From Pseudomonas caspiana (GTDB lineage Bacteria > Pseudomonadota > Gammaproteobacteria > Pseudomonadales > Pseudomonadaceae): a DNA stretch of 35,221 bases. This document shows, in pieces, positions 24,117 through 33,391 of the stretch (position 1 is its first letter; each line of letters begins with the position of its first letter). The translations under genes and the position numbers were made by a program. The DNA is taken from contig NZ_LOHF01000004.1 of assembly GCF_002158995.1 (NCBI RefSeq), positions 212,570-247,790 of the forward strand, in the 5' to 3' direction. A model generated the notes under the pieces. It saw nothing but the letters and a program-made list of their open reading frames with translations, did not search any database and had not been told where the DNA came from.

Positions 24117-24544
24117 AGTTCCGTCGTCGCAAGGTCAGGGAGAACATCGACATCAACCTCGTTTCGTTGATCGATGTGGTGTTCATCCTGCTGCTGTTCT
24201 TCATCGTGACCACTACCTTCACCCGTGAAACCCAACTGCGTGTCGACTTGCCGCAAGCGGTGACCGGCGCTCCGGAAACCGACGCCGAGCTCAAGCATCT
24301 GGATATCACTATCAATGCTGACGGCGTCTTTTCGGTGAACAACCAGTTGCTGCCGAAAAACGACCTGCAGACCTTGATAGATGCACTTCAGCGCGAGTCT
24401 GCAGGTGATACCAGCCTGCCGCTGTCGATCAGTGCCGACGGCAAAACCCCGCATCAATCGGTGATCACTGCCATGGACGCCGCAGGCAAGCTGGGTTTCA
24501 GCCACCTGCGCATGACCACGGTCGAAGCTGCACCGGCTAACTGA
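24113..24544 (+). CDS. exbD: ExbD/TolR-family protein
   Basis: The 143-residue protein has a basic N-terminus ([16 protein letters not shown]), then one membrane helix with the essential Asp in [19 protein letters not shown] (about 18-36). The periplasmic domain ends in [26 protein letters not shown], as in ExbD. The Asp of LIDVVF is the expected proton-carrying residue. The GTG start overlaps the exbB stop (GTGA), implying translational coupling, and the stop TGA overlaps the lpxK ATG. It forms the stator-like unit with the upstream ExbB. Confidence 0.92.
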   Translation: MKFRRRKVRENIDINLVSLIDVVFILLLFFIVTTTFTRETQLRVDLPQAVTGAPETDAELKHLDITINADGVFSVNNQLLPKNDLQTLIDALQRESAGDTSLPLSISADGKTPHQSVITAMDAAGKLGFSHLRMTTVEAAPAN

Positions 24545-25539
24545 TGGCTTTTTCTGATCGTATGCTCGACGCCTGGTACAAGGGCCACCCGGCGTTGACG
24601 CTGCTGCGTCCGCTGGAAAGCTTGTATCGGCGGGTCGTGCAGGGCAAGCGTGAGCGTTTTCTGGCGGGGCAGGGAGAGATATACAAAGCACCTGTGCCGG
24701 TGGTTGTCGTGGGTAACATCACCGTTGGCGGTACCGGCAAGACACCGCTGATCCTGTGGATGATCGAACACTGTCGCCGCCGTGGCCTGCGGGTCGGCGT
24801 GGTCAGTCGCGGTTACGGTGCCAAACCGCCGAGCCTGCCGTGGCGCGTGACCGCCGAGCAAAGCGCGGCTCAGGCAGGCGACGAACCCCTGCTGATCGTA
24901 CAGCGCAGCGGCGTACCGTTGATGATCGATCCGGATCGCAGCCGTGCGGTGCAAGCGCTGCTCGACAGTGAACCGCTGGATCTGATTCTGTCCGATGACG
25001 GCCTGCAGCACTATCGACTGGCGCGGGATCTTGAGCTGGTGTTAATCGATGCTGCTCGTGGGCTGGGTAACCGTCGTTGTTTGCCCGCTGGCCCGCTGCG
25101 CGAACCTGTCGAGCGCCTCGAGAGCGTTGATGCGTTGCTTTATAACGGGGCCAGTGCGGACCGGGATGACGGCTACGCCTTTCAGTTGCAACCTTCGGCG
25201 CTGGTCAATCTGCGCAGCGGCGAGCGTCAGGCGCTGGATTACTTTCCGGCGGGGCAGGCGGTTCATGCCGTGGCCGGTATCGGTAATCCTCAGCGTTTCT
25301 TCAATACCCTCGAAGGGCTACACTGGCGACCAGTCACCCACGCGTTCGCCGACCATGCTGTTTTCAGTGCTCAAGCGCTGACCTTTTCTCCGGCTCTGCC
25401 TGTTGTCATGACCGAGAAGGATGCCGTGAAATGCCGGTCCTTCGCGGCGGATGACTGGTGGTACCTGGCTGTGGATGCGGTGCCATCCGATGCATTTGTC
25501 AGCTGGTTCGATTCGCAGTTGTTACGTCTTTTGCCATGA
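24544..25539 (+). CDS. lpxK: Tetraacyldisaccharide 4'-kinase LpxK
   Basis: LpxK phosphorylates the 4' position of the lipid A disaccharide precursor at the inner membrane. The 331-residue protein has a hydrophobic membrane-facing N-terminus, a P-loop [12 protein letters not shown] (about 57-68), and family motifs [12 protein letters not shown] (about 86-97) and [21 protein letters not shown] (about 119-139). [21 protein letters not shown] (about 149-170) carries the second metal site. The C-terminal [11 protein letters not shown] is also conserved. Start and stop overlap and abut neighbours (ATGA with exbD). msbA is not next to it here. The essential role in outer membrane synthesis fits the following kdsB. 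Confidence 0.96.
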   Translation: MAFSDRMLDAWYKGHPALTLLRPLESLYRRVVQGKRERFLAGQGEIYKAPVPVVVVGNITVGGTGKTPLILWMIEHCRRRGLRVGVVSRGYGAKPPSLPWRVTAEQSAAQAGDEPLLIVQRSGVPLMIDPDRSRAVQALLDSEPLDLILSDDGLQHYRLARDLELVLIDAARGLGNRRCLPAGPLREPVERLESVDALLYNGASADRDDGYAFQLQPSALVNLRSGERQALDYFPAGQAVHAVAGIGNPQRFFNTLEGLHWRPVTHAFADHAVFSAQALTFSPALPVVMTEKDAVKCRSFAADDWWYLAVDAVPSDAFVSWFDSQLLRLLP

Positions 25540-25556
25540 TTCGCTCAGGATTTCTT

Positions 25557-25742
25557 ATGGACACCAAATTACTCGACATCCTCGCCTGCCCTATCTGCAA
25601 GGGGCCGCTGAAACTCAGCGCCGACAAAACCGAGCTGATCAGCAAAGGCGCAGGCCTGGCTTTCCCGATCCGCGATGGCATTCCAGTGATGCTGGAAAGT
25701 GAAGCGCGGACTTTGACTACCGACGAGCGCCTGGACAAATGA
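25557..25742 (+). CDS. Trm112 family protein (YcaR)
   Basis: The 61-residue protein is a Trm112/UPF0434 homologue: [21 protein letters not shown] with a CPxC pair (C11, C14), followed by the beta-rich [14 protein letters not shown] core. Only one CxxC pair is present, as is normal for the bacterial family. In eukaryotes and archaea Trm112 activates methyltransferases; the bacterial role is not settled. It has the same lpxK-ycaR-kdsB position as in E. coli. Its TGA stop overlaps the kdsB ATG (ATGA). Confidence 0.95.
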   Translation: MDTKLLDILACPICKGPLKLSADKTELISKGAGLAFPIRDGIPVMLESEARTLTTDERLDK

Positions 25743-26503
25743 CCGCATTTTTCACTGTTGTCATCCCGGCGCGTTTCGGCTCCAGCCGTTTTCCGGGCAA
25801 GCCGCTCAAGGAGATCGCTGGCAAGCCGATGATTCAGCATGTCTGGGAACAGGCACGCAAGAGCAGCGCAGCCCGGGTTGTGGTTGCCACAGACGACGCG
25901 CGCATCGTTGAGGCCTGCAAGGCTTTTGGCGCTGAAGTGCTGCTGACCCGTGAGGATCACAACTCTGGCACCGATCGCCTGGCTGAAGTCGCCACGCAAC
26001 TGGGCCTGGAAGCCGACGCCATTGTGGTCAATGTTCAGGGCGACGAGCCGATGATCCCGCCTGCGGTGATTGATCAGGTCGCTGATAATCTTGCTGCTCA
26101 CCCTGAAGCGCGCATGTCGACCCTGGCTGAGCCTATCGACGATGTGGCCGCATTGTTCAATCCGAACGTCGTGAAAGTCGTCTCCGATATCAATGGTCTG
26201 GCGCTGACCTTCAGCCGCGCGCCGTTGCCTTGGGCGCGGGATGCCTTGGCAAAGGATCGCGAGCAATTGCCTGCGGGCGTACCGTATCGTCGGCATATCG
26301 GCATTTATGCTTATCGCGCAGGTTTCCTGCACGATTTCGTCAGTTGGGGCCCATGCTGGCTCGAAAACACAGAAAATCTCGAGCAGTTGCGCGCGCTCTG
26401 GCACGGCATACGGATTCACGTTGCCGACGCGCTTGAAGCGCCGCCGGCCGGCGTAGATACCCCTGAAGACCTTGAGCGCGTACGCCGCTTGCTGGAGATT
26501 TGA
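25739..26503 (+). CDS. kdsB: CMP-Kdo synthetase KdsB
   Basis: KdsB (3-deoxy-manno-octulosonate cytidylyltransferase) activates Kdo with CTP for lipopolysaccharide core synthesis. The 254-residue cytosolic enzyme shows the nucleotide-binding motif [16 protein letters not shown] (about 8-23), VVATDD (about 48-53), [14 protein letters not shown] (about 71-84) and [12 protein letters not shown] (about 97-108). [14 protein letters not shown] and [15 protein letters not shown] close the protein. It follows trm112 with a 4-bp overlap, and its own stop overlaps the murB start. The low-molecular-weight tyrosine phosphatase gene I remember between kdsB and murB in P. aeruginosa is absent. Confidence 0.97.
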   Translation: MTAFFTVVIPARFGSSRFPGKPLKEIAGKPMIQHVWEQARKSSAARVVVATDDARIVEACKAFGAEVLLTREDHNSGTDRLAEVATQLGLEADAIVVNVQGDEPMIPPAVIDQVADNLAAHPEARMSTLAEPIDDVAALFNPNVVKVVSDINGLALTFSRAPLPWARDALAKDREQLPAGVPYRRHIGIYAYRAGFLHDFVSWGPCWLENTENLEQLRALWHGIRIHVADALEAPPAGVDTPEDLERVRRLLEI

Positions 26504-27519
26504 CGTTGCAACTGCAGTCCGCTGTTTCACTCAAGCCGTTCAACACCTTTGGCGTTGATGTAGCGGCGCGGCTGTTCGCCGAAGCCCATAACGACGATGA
26601 CGTGCGCGAGGCATTGGCCTATAGCGCGAAGCATGATTTGCCGTTGATGGTGATTGGCGGTGGTAGCAATTTACTGTTGACCGGTGATGTTCAGGCACTG
26701 GTCCTGCGCATGGCCAGCCGTGGTGTCCGGATCATCCGGGAAGATTGCCGACATGCTGTCGTTGAGGCTGAAGCCGGTGAGCCTTGGCATCCCTTTGTGC
26801 AGTCGTGCCTGGAGTTGGGGCTTGCCGGGCTGGAAAATCTCAGTCTGATCCCCGGCACCGTCGGCGCTGCGCCGATGCAGAACATTGGTGCCTACGGGGT
26901 TGAGATCAAGGATGTATTTCACAGCTTGACAGCTCTCGACCGCCAGACCGGTGAGCTGCGCGACTTCTCCCTTGAGGAGTGCGCGTTTGGTTATCGCGAC
27001 AGTTTGTTCAAGCATGAGACCGGCCGCTGGCTGATCCTGCGGGTACGCTTCACCCTCAACTACAGTGCTGAGTTGCATCTGGACTATGGTCCCGTGCGTC
27101 AGCGTCTGGAAGAGCAGGGTATCGCGCAGCCGACGCCCCACGACGTCAGTAACGCGATTTGCGCCATTCGCAGCGAGAAGCTGCCGGATCCTGCCGTGCT
27201 GGGCAACGCGGGTAGTTTCTTCAAGAATCCGCTGGTGCCCGCTGCTTTGGCTGACCAGATCAGGCTCAAGCATCCCGCGCTGGTGGGTTATCCACAGCCT
27301 GACGGCCAAGTGAAACTCGCTGCAGGCTGGCTCATCGAGCAGGCTGGCTGGAAGGGCTACCGTGAAGGTGACGCTGGCGTGCATCGTTTGCAATCGTTGG
27401 TGTTGGTCAACTACGGTCATGCAACGGGCGTGCAGTTATACGCCTTGGCTCAGCGCATACAGGCGGATATTGCCAAGCGCTTTGGCGTTGAGCTGGAAAT
27501 GGAACCCAATCTGTATTGA
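26500..27519 (+). CDS. murB: UDP-N-acetylenolpyruvoylglucosamine reductase MurB
   Basis: MurB reduces the enolpyruvyl group to give UDP-MurNAc in peptidoglycan synthesis, using FAD and NADPH. The 339-residue type I enzyme has the FAD motif [10 protein letters not shown] (about 50-59), [25 protein letters not shown] (about 115-139), the FGYRDSLFK block with the conserved Arg (about 164-172), [10 protein letters not shown] with the catalytic Ser (about 237-246), and ELEMEPNLY at the end. TTG 26500 overlaps the kdsB stop; a second TTG at 26506 is better spaced from GGAG (26493-26496) and may be the real start. The N-terminal residues fit either. Confidence 0.96.
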   Translation: MTLQLQSAVSLKPFNTFGVDVAARLFAEAHNDDDVREALAYSAKHDLPLMVIGGGSNLLLTGDVQALVLRMASRGVRIIREDCRHAVVEAEAGEPWHPFVQSCLELGLAGLENLSLIPGTVGAAPMQNIGAYGVEIKDVFHSLTALDRQTGELRDFSLEECAFGYRDSLFKHETGRWLILRVRFTLNYSAELHLDYGPVRQRLEEQGIAQPTPHDVSNAICAIRSEKLPDPAVLGNAGSFFKNPLVPAALADQIRLKHPALVGYPQPDGQVKLAAGWLIEQAGWKGYREGDAGVHRLQSLVLVNYGHATGVQLYALAQRIQADIAKRFGVELEMEPNLY

Positions 27520-27588
27520 GCTGAAAATCGCGACCTCGCGTTACTCGTGCGCTCCCACAGAATCTACGTCTGCTTCGCGCCAGAGATG

Positions 27589-27617
27589 TACACAAAAACC
27601 ACTGTAAATGTTGTGTA
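27589..27617. repeat. Small inverted repeat before the MobA-like gene
   Basis: TACACAA (27589-27595) and TTGTGTA (27611-27617) are perfect 7-bp inverted repeats around TAAATG, a possible -10. The site lies 29-57 bp before the MobA-like start and may be an operator. The gap also holds a decayed GCGCTCCCACAG repeat remnant near 27550. Confidence 0.35.
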
Positions 27618-27645
27618 GTCACCTATGCCCTGGAAGGGAGTAACC

Positions 27646-28239
27646 ATGACCAACACTGTTTGCGCCATCGTGCTCGCTGCCGGAGAAGGTACTCGGTTTC
27701 AAGCCATTGCCGGACAAGGTCAGAGCAAGTTGCTGGCTCATTGCATTGGTCGTGATGGAGTAGAGCGTCCGGTGCTGGAGCAGGCACTCGTCAATCTGCA
27801 AGGGGTTGTCGACAAGGTTGTGGTGATTACCCGACCTGGTTATCCAAAGATCATCGCACTTGCCCATCAATATCGCTGTGAGCTGGTCATGCTGGCTTCA
27901 GCGGGCATGGGTGACAGCATCGCGGCGGCTGTGGCTGCTGAGCCTGATCATCGTGCCTGGTTGATCGTTTTAGGCGATATGCCGTTTATCCTGCCTCAAA
28001 CCCTGCACAAGGTTGCTGCTTCATTGGAGGGCGGTCGGATTTCTGTACCTGTCCTGAGTGGCGAACTGGGTCATCCGGTGGGTTTTGGTAATCAATATGG
28101 TCCTTCGCTGATGGCATTGAGCGGTGATCAGGGCGCACGACGATTGTTCAAGGAGGGCTGCGTTCAGCAGGTCGAAGTTGATGATCCGGGCGTGCTGTGG
28201 GATGTGGATGTGCCGGATCGATTGATGTTTGTTCAGTGA
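27646..28239 (+). CDS. MobA/MocA-like nucleotidyltransferase family protein
   Basis: The 197-residue protein has the GT-A nucleotidyltransferase fold: the nucleotide motif CAIVLAAGEGTRF (about 5-17), VVVITRPGYPKI (about 60-71) and LIVLGDMPFILPQTL (about 105-119, metal-binding GD). GHPVGFGNQYG and DPGVLWDVDVPDRL close it. This matches MobA/MocA enzymes that add GMP or CMP to molybdenum cofactor, but such proteins also act on other substrates. The Lys of the usual KxxxxxxG motif appears shifted (GQSKLLAH). No molybdenum-cofactor gene is nearby, so the substrate is uncertain. GGAAGGGAG gives a very strong Shine-Dalgarno. Confidence 0.85.
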   Translation: MTNTVCAIVLAAGEGTRFQAIAGQGQSKLLAHCIGRDGVERPVLEQALVNLQGVVDKVVVITRPGYPKIIALAHQYRCELVMLASAGMGDSIAAAVAAEPDHRAWLIVLGDMPFILPQTLHKVAASLEGGRISVPVLSGELGHPVGFGNQYGPSLMALSGDQGARRLFKEGCVQQVEVDDPGVLWDVDVPDRLMFVQ

Positions 28240-28313
28240 CGCCGCGATTGCTGGCCTCGTAACCTCGATGATCTCCTACAGATCCGGGCAACTTTTGGAT
28301 GCGCTGCATTTTA

Positions 28314-28386
28314 TGTAGGAGCTGCCGAAGGCTGCGAAAGCGGCCTTCCTGATACACCGCCATCGCAGCCTTCGGCAGCTCCTACA
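28314..28386. repeat. Perfect 24-bp inverted REP pair
   Basis: Arms 28314-28337 and 28363-28386 are exact inverted repeats beginning TGTAGGAGCTGCCGAAGG, around a 25-bp centre. Single or decayed members of the family lie at 19263, near 116-198 and near 28276. It lies between convergent genes, just before a terminator. Confidence 0.8.
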
Positions 28387-28403
28387 GATCACTCGCCCAC
28401 AAA

Positions 28404-28437
28404 AAAGCCCCACCCGCTTTCGCAGGTGGGGCTTTTT
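28404..28437. terminator. Bidirectional terminator between the MobA-like gene and rne
   Basis: AAAGCCCCACC (28404-28414) pairs with GGTGGGGCTTT (28425-28435) with T-runs on both strands. It should end both convergent transcripts. It is 14 bp after the rne stop codon. Confidence 0.9.
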
Positions 28438-28450
28438 ATTCAGTCAAGAA

Positions 28451-31400
28451 TCAAGCGAGGGGTTTAGGCTCGGTGCTCTCTTCCTTGGCTTCGTGGTGCT
28501 GCGTGACTGCTTCGTCAGTCGGCTGCGGGTTCTGCTCGGCAACCGGAGCAGGTTCTACTGCCTCGACTGCTGGTTGAACCGCTTCGACTTCAGTTGCCAC
28601 AGGGGCTGCAGTATTGGCTGCGGCCTCTTCAGCTTCCTTCTGCAGACGCTCGGCTTCGCGCTTGCGACGACGCACTTCACGTGGATCGTTTGGTGCACGA
28701 CCGTTGCTACTCATCGGCAGGGCAGGGGTTTCAGCGACGACAGCCACTGCTGCTTCGGCCGTAGGCGGGGTTGCAACGACTTCAGGCGCGGCGTACGGAG
28801 CTGGCTCCTCGGCAACGACTGGCGCCGGGGTCGGCAGCTCAGCCGATTCAGAGGCCGGAGCCTCTTCACGGGCTGGAGTAGCTTCTTCGACCTGTGGTGC
28901 TGGTGCTGGTGTAGGCGACGGCTCTGGCGTTGGCTTGAACGGCACAACACGTTCGGCGTGCGGCGCTTCGAACAACTCAGTCTGTGCTGCCAGAGCTGGC
29001 GCCTCTGCAATCACCTGCGGAGCCGCTTCAACGACCTGCTGCACTTCTACGTCCGGAGCGGTTTCAGCTTTCGGCGCCTTGTCAGCAACCGGGGCTTCTA
29101 CGGCAGGCGTTTCAACGGCTGGCGCTTCGAACGCTGGAGTCTGAATCGAAGGGGTCTCGATCACAGCTTGCGGTACGAACGAGGAGTCAGCTGAGTCAAC
29201 GGTTGCAGTAGCACGCTCTGCCTGGCGGTGAGCTTCGGCTTCTGCAGGTGCGCTGATGACGCTGCTGGCAACAGCTGCGGTTGCTGCGGTGATAGCCAGA
29301 CCGGCTGCCACTTCAGTGTTGGCGGATTCGCTGCCTTCTTCTTCGGAGCCTTCCGAGCCTTCGATCACATTGCCGTTTGCGTCACGCTGACGCTCACGAC
29401 GGTTGCTGCGGCGACGCTGACCACGGGAGCGGCGGCGAGGGCGATCGCCTTCTGCACCGTCCTGATGATCGTCAGTTGCCAGTTCTTCATTTGGCAGCAC
29501 TTCATCTTCGCTGACCGCGGCAGCGGCCTGCTCTGCACGTGGCTGGCGTTCTTCACGAGGTGCGCGTGGTTGGCGCTCTTCGCGCGGGGCGCGCTCCGGG
29601 CGGTCTTCACGTGGCGCTGCGTCGGCTGCGGGAGCGGCATCCAGCGGCTCGCGCAATTCGCGAACGCGTTCTTCACGTGGCTTGCGGTCTTCACGAGGAG
29701 CACGTGGTGTGCGTGCACGCTCCTCACGTGGAGCGCGGGCCGGACGTTCTTCACGCGGTGCTGCGCTGTTCTCTTCAACGGCCTCGCGTGGAGCGCGCGG
29801 TGCACGTTCTTCACGAGGTGCGCGTTCCTCACGCGGTGCACGCTCTTCGCGTGGAGCACGTTCGGCGCGCTCTTCACGTGGTTTGCGTTCTTCGTCGCGA
29901 CGGTTGTTGCGGCCACGGCTTTGTTGGCGACCGTTACGGCGTTCTTCGTTGCGGGCTGGGCGCTCGGCAACTGGTTTCTCAACCACAACCGGGGCGGCTG
30001 GCTCTTCCTTGGTGGCGAACAGGCTTACCAGGGACTTGACCAGGCCTTTGAACAGGCTTGGCTCGTGAGCGGCCGGAGCTGGAGCGGCAGGCGCGGCTTC
30101 AACCGGAACCGGAGCATTGGCGCGCGGCGGAGCGGTTTTAACGGCGGCTTCCTGACGAACCAGTGTGCGGGTAGCAGCAGCTGGCTGAACTTCTTCCACT
30201 TCAGCAGCGGCAGCAGCGATTTCGTAGCTGGACTGCAGCGTGTGAGCTTCCGGGCTGTCATCACGCAGGCGCTGAACTTCGAAGTGCGGCGTTTCCAGGT
30301 GATCGTTCGGCAGGATGATGATGCGGGCACGAGTGCGCAATTCGATCTTGGTGATCGAGTTGCGTTTTTCGTTGAGCAGGAAAGCGGCAACCGGAATCGG
30401 CACTTGGGCGCGGACTTCGGCAGTGCGGTCTTTCAGGGCTTCTTCTTCGATAAGGCGCAGGATGGCCAGCGACAGCGATTCAACGTCACGGATGATGCCG
30501 GTGCCGTTGCAACGCGGGCAGACGATGCCGCTGCTTTCGCCCAGAGATGGACGCAGGCGCTGACGGGACATTTCCAGCAGGCCGAAGCGCGAGATGCGAC
30601 CAACCTGAACGCGGGCGCGGTCGGCTTCCAGGCTTTCGCGGACTTTTTCTTCCACAGCGCGCTGGTTCTTGGCAGGCGTCATGTCGATGAAGTCGATGAC
30701 GATCAGGCCGCCGATGTCACGCAGACGCAATTGACGGGCGATTTCTTCAGCCGCTTCAAGGTTGGTCTGCAGCGCGGTTTCTTCGATGTCGCTGCCTTTA
30801 GTGGCGCGCGCCGAGTTGATGTCGATGGACACCAGGGCTTCGGTTGGATCGATAACGATGGAGCCACCGGAAGGCAGTTCAACGACGCGCTGAAAGGCGG
30901 TCTCGATCTGGCTTTCGATCTGGAAACGGTTGAACAGCGGAACGCTGTCTTCGTACAGCTTGATCTTGCTGGCGTACTGCGGCATTACCTGACGGATAAA
31001 GGTCAGCGCTTCTTCCTGGGCTTCGATGCTGTCGATCAGCACTTCGCCGATGTCCTGGCGCAGGTAATCGCGGATGGCGCGGATGATCACGTTGCTTTCC
31101 TGATAGATCAGGAATGGAGCAGCGCGATCCAGCGAAGCTTCTTTGATGGCGGTCCAGAGTTGCAGCAGGTAGTCGAGGTCCCACTGCATTTCTTCGCTGC
31201 TGCGGCCCAGGCCGGCAGTACGAACGATCAGACCCATGTCAGCTGGAGCAATCAGGCCGTTCAGCGCTTCGCGCAGTTCGTTGCGCTCTTCGCCTTCGAT
31301 GCGGCGCGAGATGCCACCGGCACGCGGGTTGTTTGGCATCAGGACCAGGTAACGACCGGCCAGGCTGATGAAGGTGGTCAGGGCTGCGCCTTTGTTGCCG

Positions 31401-31720
31401 CGCTCTTCCTTTTCGACCTGAACGATGACCTCCTGGCCTTCGCTCAGGACGTCCTTGATGTTGACGCGGCCTTCAGGGGCTTTCTTGAAGTACTCGCGGG
31501 AGATTTCTTTGAGAGGCAGGAAGCCGTGGCGCTCAGAGCCGAAATCGACAAAGGCAGCCTCAAGGCTGGGTTCGATACGAGTGATCCGGCCTTTATAGAT
31601 ATTGGCCTTCTTCTGCTCGCGGGCACCGGACTCGATGTCCAGGTCATATAAGCGCTGGCCGTCTACCAGTGCAACGCGCAACTCTTCGGGTTGAGTTGCG
31701 TTAATCAACATTCTTTTCAT
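28451..31720 (-). CDS. rne: Ribonuclease E
   Basis: RNase E is the essential endonuclease that starts mRNA decay and scaffolds the degradosome. The N-terminal half is near identical to the family: [10 protein letters not shown], an S1 domain (about 35-125), 5' sensor region, and DNase-I-like site with the metal Asps in VSIDINSA and IVIDFIDM (E. coli D303 and D346 equivalents). The zinc-link CPRCNGTG (about 404-411) follows. The scaffold half (about 520-1089) is disordered. It includes a run of nine PREER repeats (about 600-730), an [18 protein letters not shown] arginine stretch, Pro/Ala-rich spacers, and [12 protein letters not shown] near 1010. The full start at 31720 is chosen over 31768. 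Length 1089. Confidence 0.97.
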   Translation of the reverse strand: MKRMLINATQPEELRVALVDGQRLYDLDIESGAREQKKANIYKGRITRIEPSLEAAFVDFGSERHGFLPLKEISREYFKKAPEGRVNIKDVLSEGQEVIVQVEKEERGNKGAALTTFISLAGRYLVLMPNNPRAGGISRRIEGEERNELREALNGLIAPADMGLIVRTAGLGRSSEEMQWDLDYLLQLWTAIKEASLDRAAPFLIYQESNVIIRAIRDYLRQDIGEVLIDSIEAQEEALTFIRQVMPQYASKIKLYEDSVPLFNRFQIESQIETAFQRVVELPSGGSIVIDPTEALVSIDINSARATKGSDIEETALQTNLEAAEEIARQLRLRDIGGLIVIDFIDMTPAKNQRAVEEKVRESLEADRARVQVGRISRFGLLEMSRQRLRPSLGESSGIVCPRCNGTGIIRDVESLSLAILRLIEEEALKDRTAEVRAQVPIPVAAFLLNEKRNSITKIELRTRARIIILPNDHLETPHFEVQRLRDDSPEAHTLQSSYEIAAAAAEVEEVQPAAATRTLVRQEAAVKTAPPRANAPVPVEAAPAAPAPAAHEPSLFKGLVKSLVSLFATKEEPAAPVVVEKPVAERPARNEERRNGRQQSRGRNNRRDEERKPREERAERAPREERAPREERAPREERAPRAPREAVEENSAAPREERPARAPREERARTPRAPREDRKPREERVRELREPLDAAPAADAAPREDRPERAPREERQPRAPREERQPRAEQAAAAVSEDEVLPNEELATDDHQDGAEGDRPRRRSRGQRRRSNRRERQRDANGNVIEGSEGSEEEGSESANTEVAAGLAITAATAAVASSVISAPAEAEAHRQAERATATVDSADSSFVPQAVIETPSIQTPAFEAPAVETPAVEAPVADKAPKAETAPDVEVQQVVEAAPQVIAEAPALAAQTELFEAPHAERVVPFKPTPEPSPTPAPAPQVEEATPAREEAPASESAELPTPAPVVAEEPAPYAAPEVVATPPTAEAAVAVVAETPALPMSSNGRAPNDPREVRRRKREAERLQKEAEEAAANTAAPVATEVEAVQPAVEAVEPAPVAEQNPQPTDEAVTQHHEAKEESTEPKPLA

Positions 31721-32370
31721 GTAGTACCGTCGGTTTCCGGGCTGCCGGAAACGGCGTTCGGCACACACGACTTCTCACGGTCGGTGTCAGGGCACGTCAG
31801 GAGTGGTTGGACACTCCAGTGTCTAGCGAGATTGCCGGCCAACGGGGCCGGAGTCGCGACGACGTTTCCTGCTTGCTGTGGTGACAAAAGACACCCTTTC
31901 AGCAAAAGCTTTGTCAGGAGGAGGAATCGACCATCGGTAGCGGACGAGATGAAGCGTCTAAAACAAGCCTTGTGCTACACAGTCCGATGGTTGTGCGTCT
32001 CCACCCTACACGTATCCCTGATAATTCGGGTGCTGCCGCGCGCTGAATCCGCAACGGGTTGGCATTTACCGCGGCCTTCCAGAGGGAGGGTCGCGCATCA
32101 TGGCTTAAGGCGTTTGTTTCCGAAACATTCGCTCGGAGTGTCTGTAAACGACTGCACTTTGTGAACTGGCCGTGATTTTTTAGCTCTGAAGGCGAGTGAT
32201 AACTCTGCGATCTGGCGTCTATCAGGCCTCATGTCACCTGCGCTTGTAACGTTTGCAACCAATCCGTTGTCACCGAAAGCCCCGTAGGACGGCCTCGCGT
32301 CCTCGTGAATTGCGTAGGGCAGGGCCGGTCATAAACCGTTTGTCCGCTGTCCAGGCCGCTTTTGGCGGCG
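31721..32370 (-). promoter_or_regulatory. Long 5' leader of rne (about 650 nt)
   Basis: If transcription starts about 7 bp past the -10 at 32377-32382, the rne mRNA has an untranslated leader of roughly 650 nt. E. coli rne has a 361-nt leader that RNase E cleaves to control its own level, and a similar role is a reasonable inference. No protein-coding gene is credible here. GC-rich self-complementary segments occur near 31834-31852 and 32318-32352, but the E. coli hairpin 2 motif was not identified by eye. Confidence 0.5.
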
Positions 32371-32376
32371 TTCGCG

Positions 32377-32405
32377 ACTATAGCAGCAATCATTAAGTGC
32401 TTCAA
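32377..32405 (-). promoter_or_regulatory. Sigma-70 promoter of rne
   Basis: On the minus strand TTGAAG (32400-32405) and TATAGT (32377-32382) are separated by exactly 17 bp. Four of six and five of six positions match consensus. It points to rne, and its -35 shares bases with the candidate rluC -35 on the other strand. Confidence 0.6.
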
Positions 32406-32427
32406 ATCCATAAAAAATTGTTATGAT
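32400..32427 (+). promoter_or_regulatory. Candidate promoter of rluC with possible leaderless start
   Basis: TATGAT (32422-32427) is a good -10. CTTCAA (32400-32405) or TTCAAA (32401-32406) can serve as a weak -35 at 15-16 bp. Seven bases beyond the -10 is position 32434-32435, the A of the rluC ATG, and there is no Shine-Dalgarno. Confidence 0.45.
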
Positions 32428-32434
32428 TTGCGCC

Positions 32435-33391
32435 ATGACGAATATCACCCCTCCAACCCCCGGCGTCCAGCTGGTAGAGGTTGCGCCGGAATATGCCGGT
32501 CAACGTATCGATAACTTTCTTGTCACTTTCCTCAAAGGCGTGCCCAAGACCCTGATCTACCGCATCTTGCGCAAAGGCGAAGTGCGGGTGAACAAGGGGC
32601 GGATCAAGCCCGAGTACAAGTTGCAGGCAGGCGACATTATTCGAGTTCCGCCGGTGCGCGTGCCTGAGCGGGACGAGCCAGTGCCTGTAGCTCAAGGTCT
32701 GTTGCAGCGCCTTGAAGCGGCGATTGTCTATGAAGACAAGGCGCTGATTGTGCTCAACAAGCCTGCGGGTATCGCCGTGCATGGCGGCAGCGGGTTGAAC
32801 TTCGGTGTCATCGAGGCATTCCGCCAGATGCGCCCGGATGCGAAAGAGCTAGAGCTGGTTCACCGTCTGGATCGCGACACTTCCGGGCTGTTGATGATCG
32901 CCAAGAAGCGCAGCATGTTGCGTCACTTGCATGAGGCGCTGCGTGGCGACGGCGTCGACAAGCGTTACATGGCGCTGGTCCGCGGTCGCTGGGATACCGC
33001 TCAGAAGCGGGTCAGTGCTCCGTTGCTCAAGAGTAATCTGCGCTCCGGCGAGCGCATGGTCGAGGTCAATGACGAGGGCAAGGAAGCACTGACGATTTTT
33101 AAAGTGCTGCGCCGCTTCGGTGACTTCGCCACCATGGTCGAGGCCAAGCCGGTGACCGGTCGTACTCATCAGATTCGGGTGCACACGCTGCACGCCGGTC
33201 ATGCTATTGCGGGTGACACCAAGTACGGTGACGATGATTTCAGTCGCGAGATTCGTGATCTGGGTGGCAAGCGTCTGTTCCTGCATGCTTACATGCTGAC
33301 CGTGCCGCTGCAGGACGGTAGCGAGCTTAAATTGCAGGCGCCCGTGGATGAGATGTGGGCCAAGACAGTGGAGCGTTTGAGTGCGACCTGA
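32435..33391 (+). CDS. rluC: 23S rRNA pseudouridine 955/2504/2580 synthase RluC
   Basis: RluC modifies three 23S rRNA positions. The 318-residue protein has an S4 domain at the N-terminus ([37 protein letters not shown], about 18-54). The RluA-type catalytic block [20 protein letters not shown] has the nucleophile D146. [27 protein letters not shown] (about 239-265) and RLFLHAY follow. It is divergent from rne as in E. coli. No Shine-Dalgarno precedes the ATG, and an in-frame ATG at 32423 lies within the -10, so 32435 is the likely start. Its last 11 bases overlap the HAD gene. Confidence 0.96.
   Translation: MTNITPPTPGVQLVEVAPEYAGQRIDNFLVTFLKGVPKTLIYRILRKGEVRVNKGRIKPEYKLQAGDIIRVPPVRVPERDEPVPVAQGLLQRLEAAIVYEDKALIVLNKPAGIAVHGGSGLNFGVIEAFRQMRPDAKELELVHRLDRDTSGLLMIAKKRSMLRHLHEALRGDGVDKRYMALVRGRWDTAQKRVSAPLLKSNLRSGERMVEVNDEGKEALTIFKVLRRFGDFATMVEAKPVTGRTHQIRVHTLHAGHAIAGDTKYGDDDFSREIRDLGGKRLFLHAYMLTVPLQDGSELKLQAPVDEMWAKTVERLSAT

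Noticed and set aside
29500..29920. Repetitive DNA mistaken for a CRISPR array
   Set aside because: It is the in-frame PREER codon repeat of RNase E, with no spacers of uniform length; no CRISPR array or cas gene is seen in the window.
28493..31651. Long plus-strand open frames (up to 807 residues) inside rne
   Set aside because: They are antisense shadows of RNase E; the rne frame shows strong family motifs and the antisense products are low complexity.
31691..32164. 157-residue plus-strand frame in the rne leader
   Set aside because: No family, no ribosome binding site, overlaps the rne start on the other strand.
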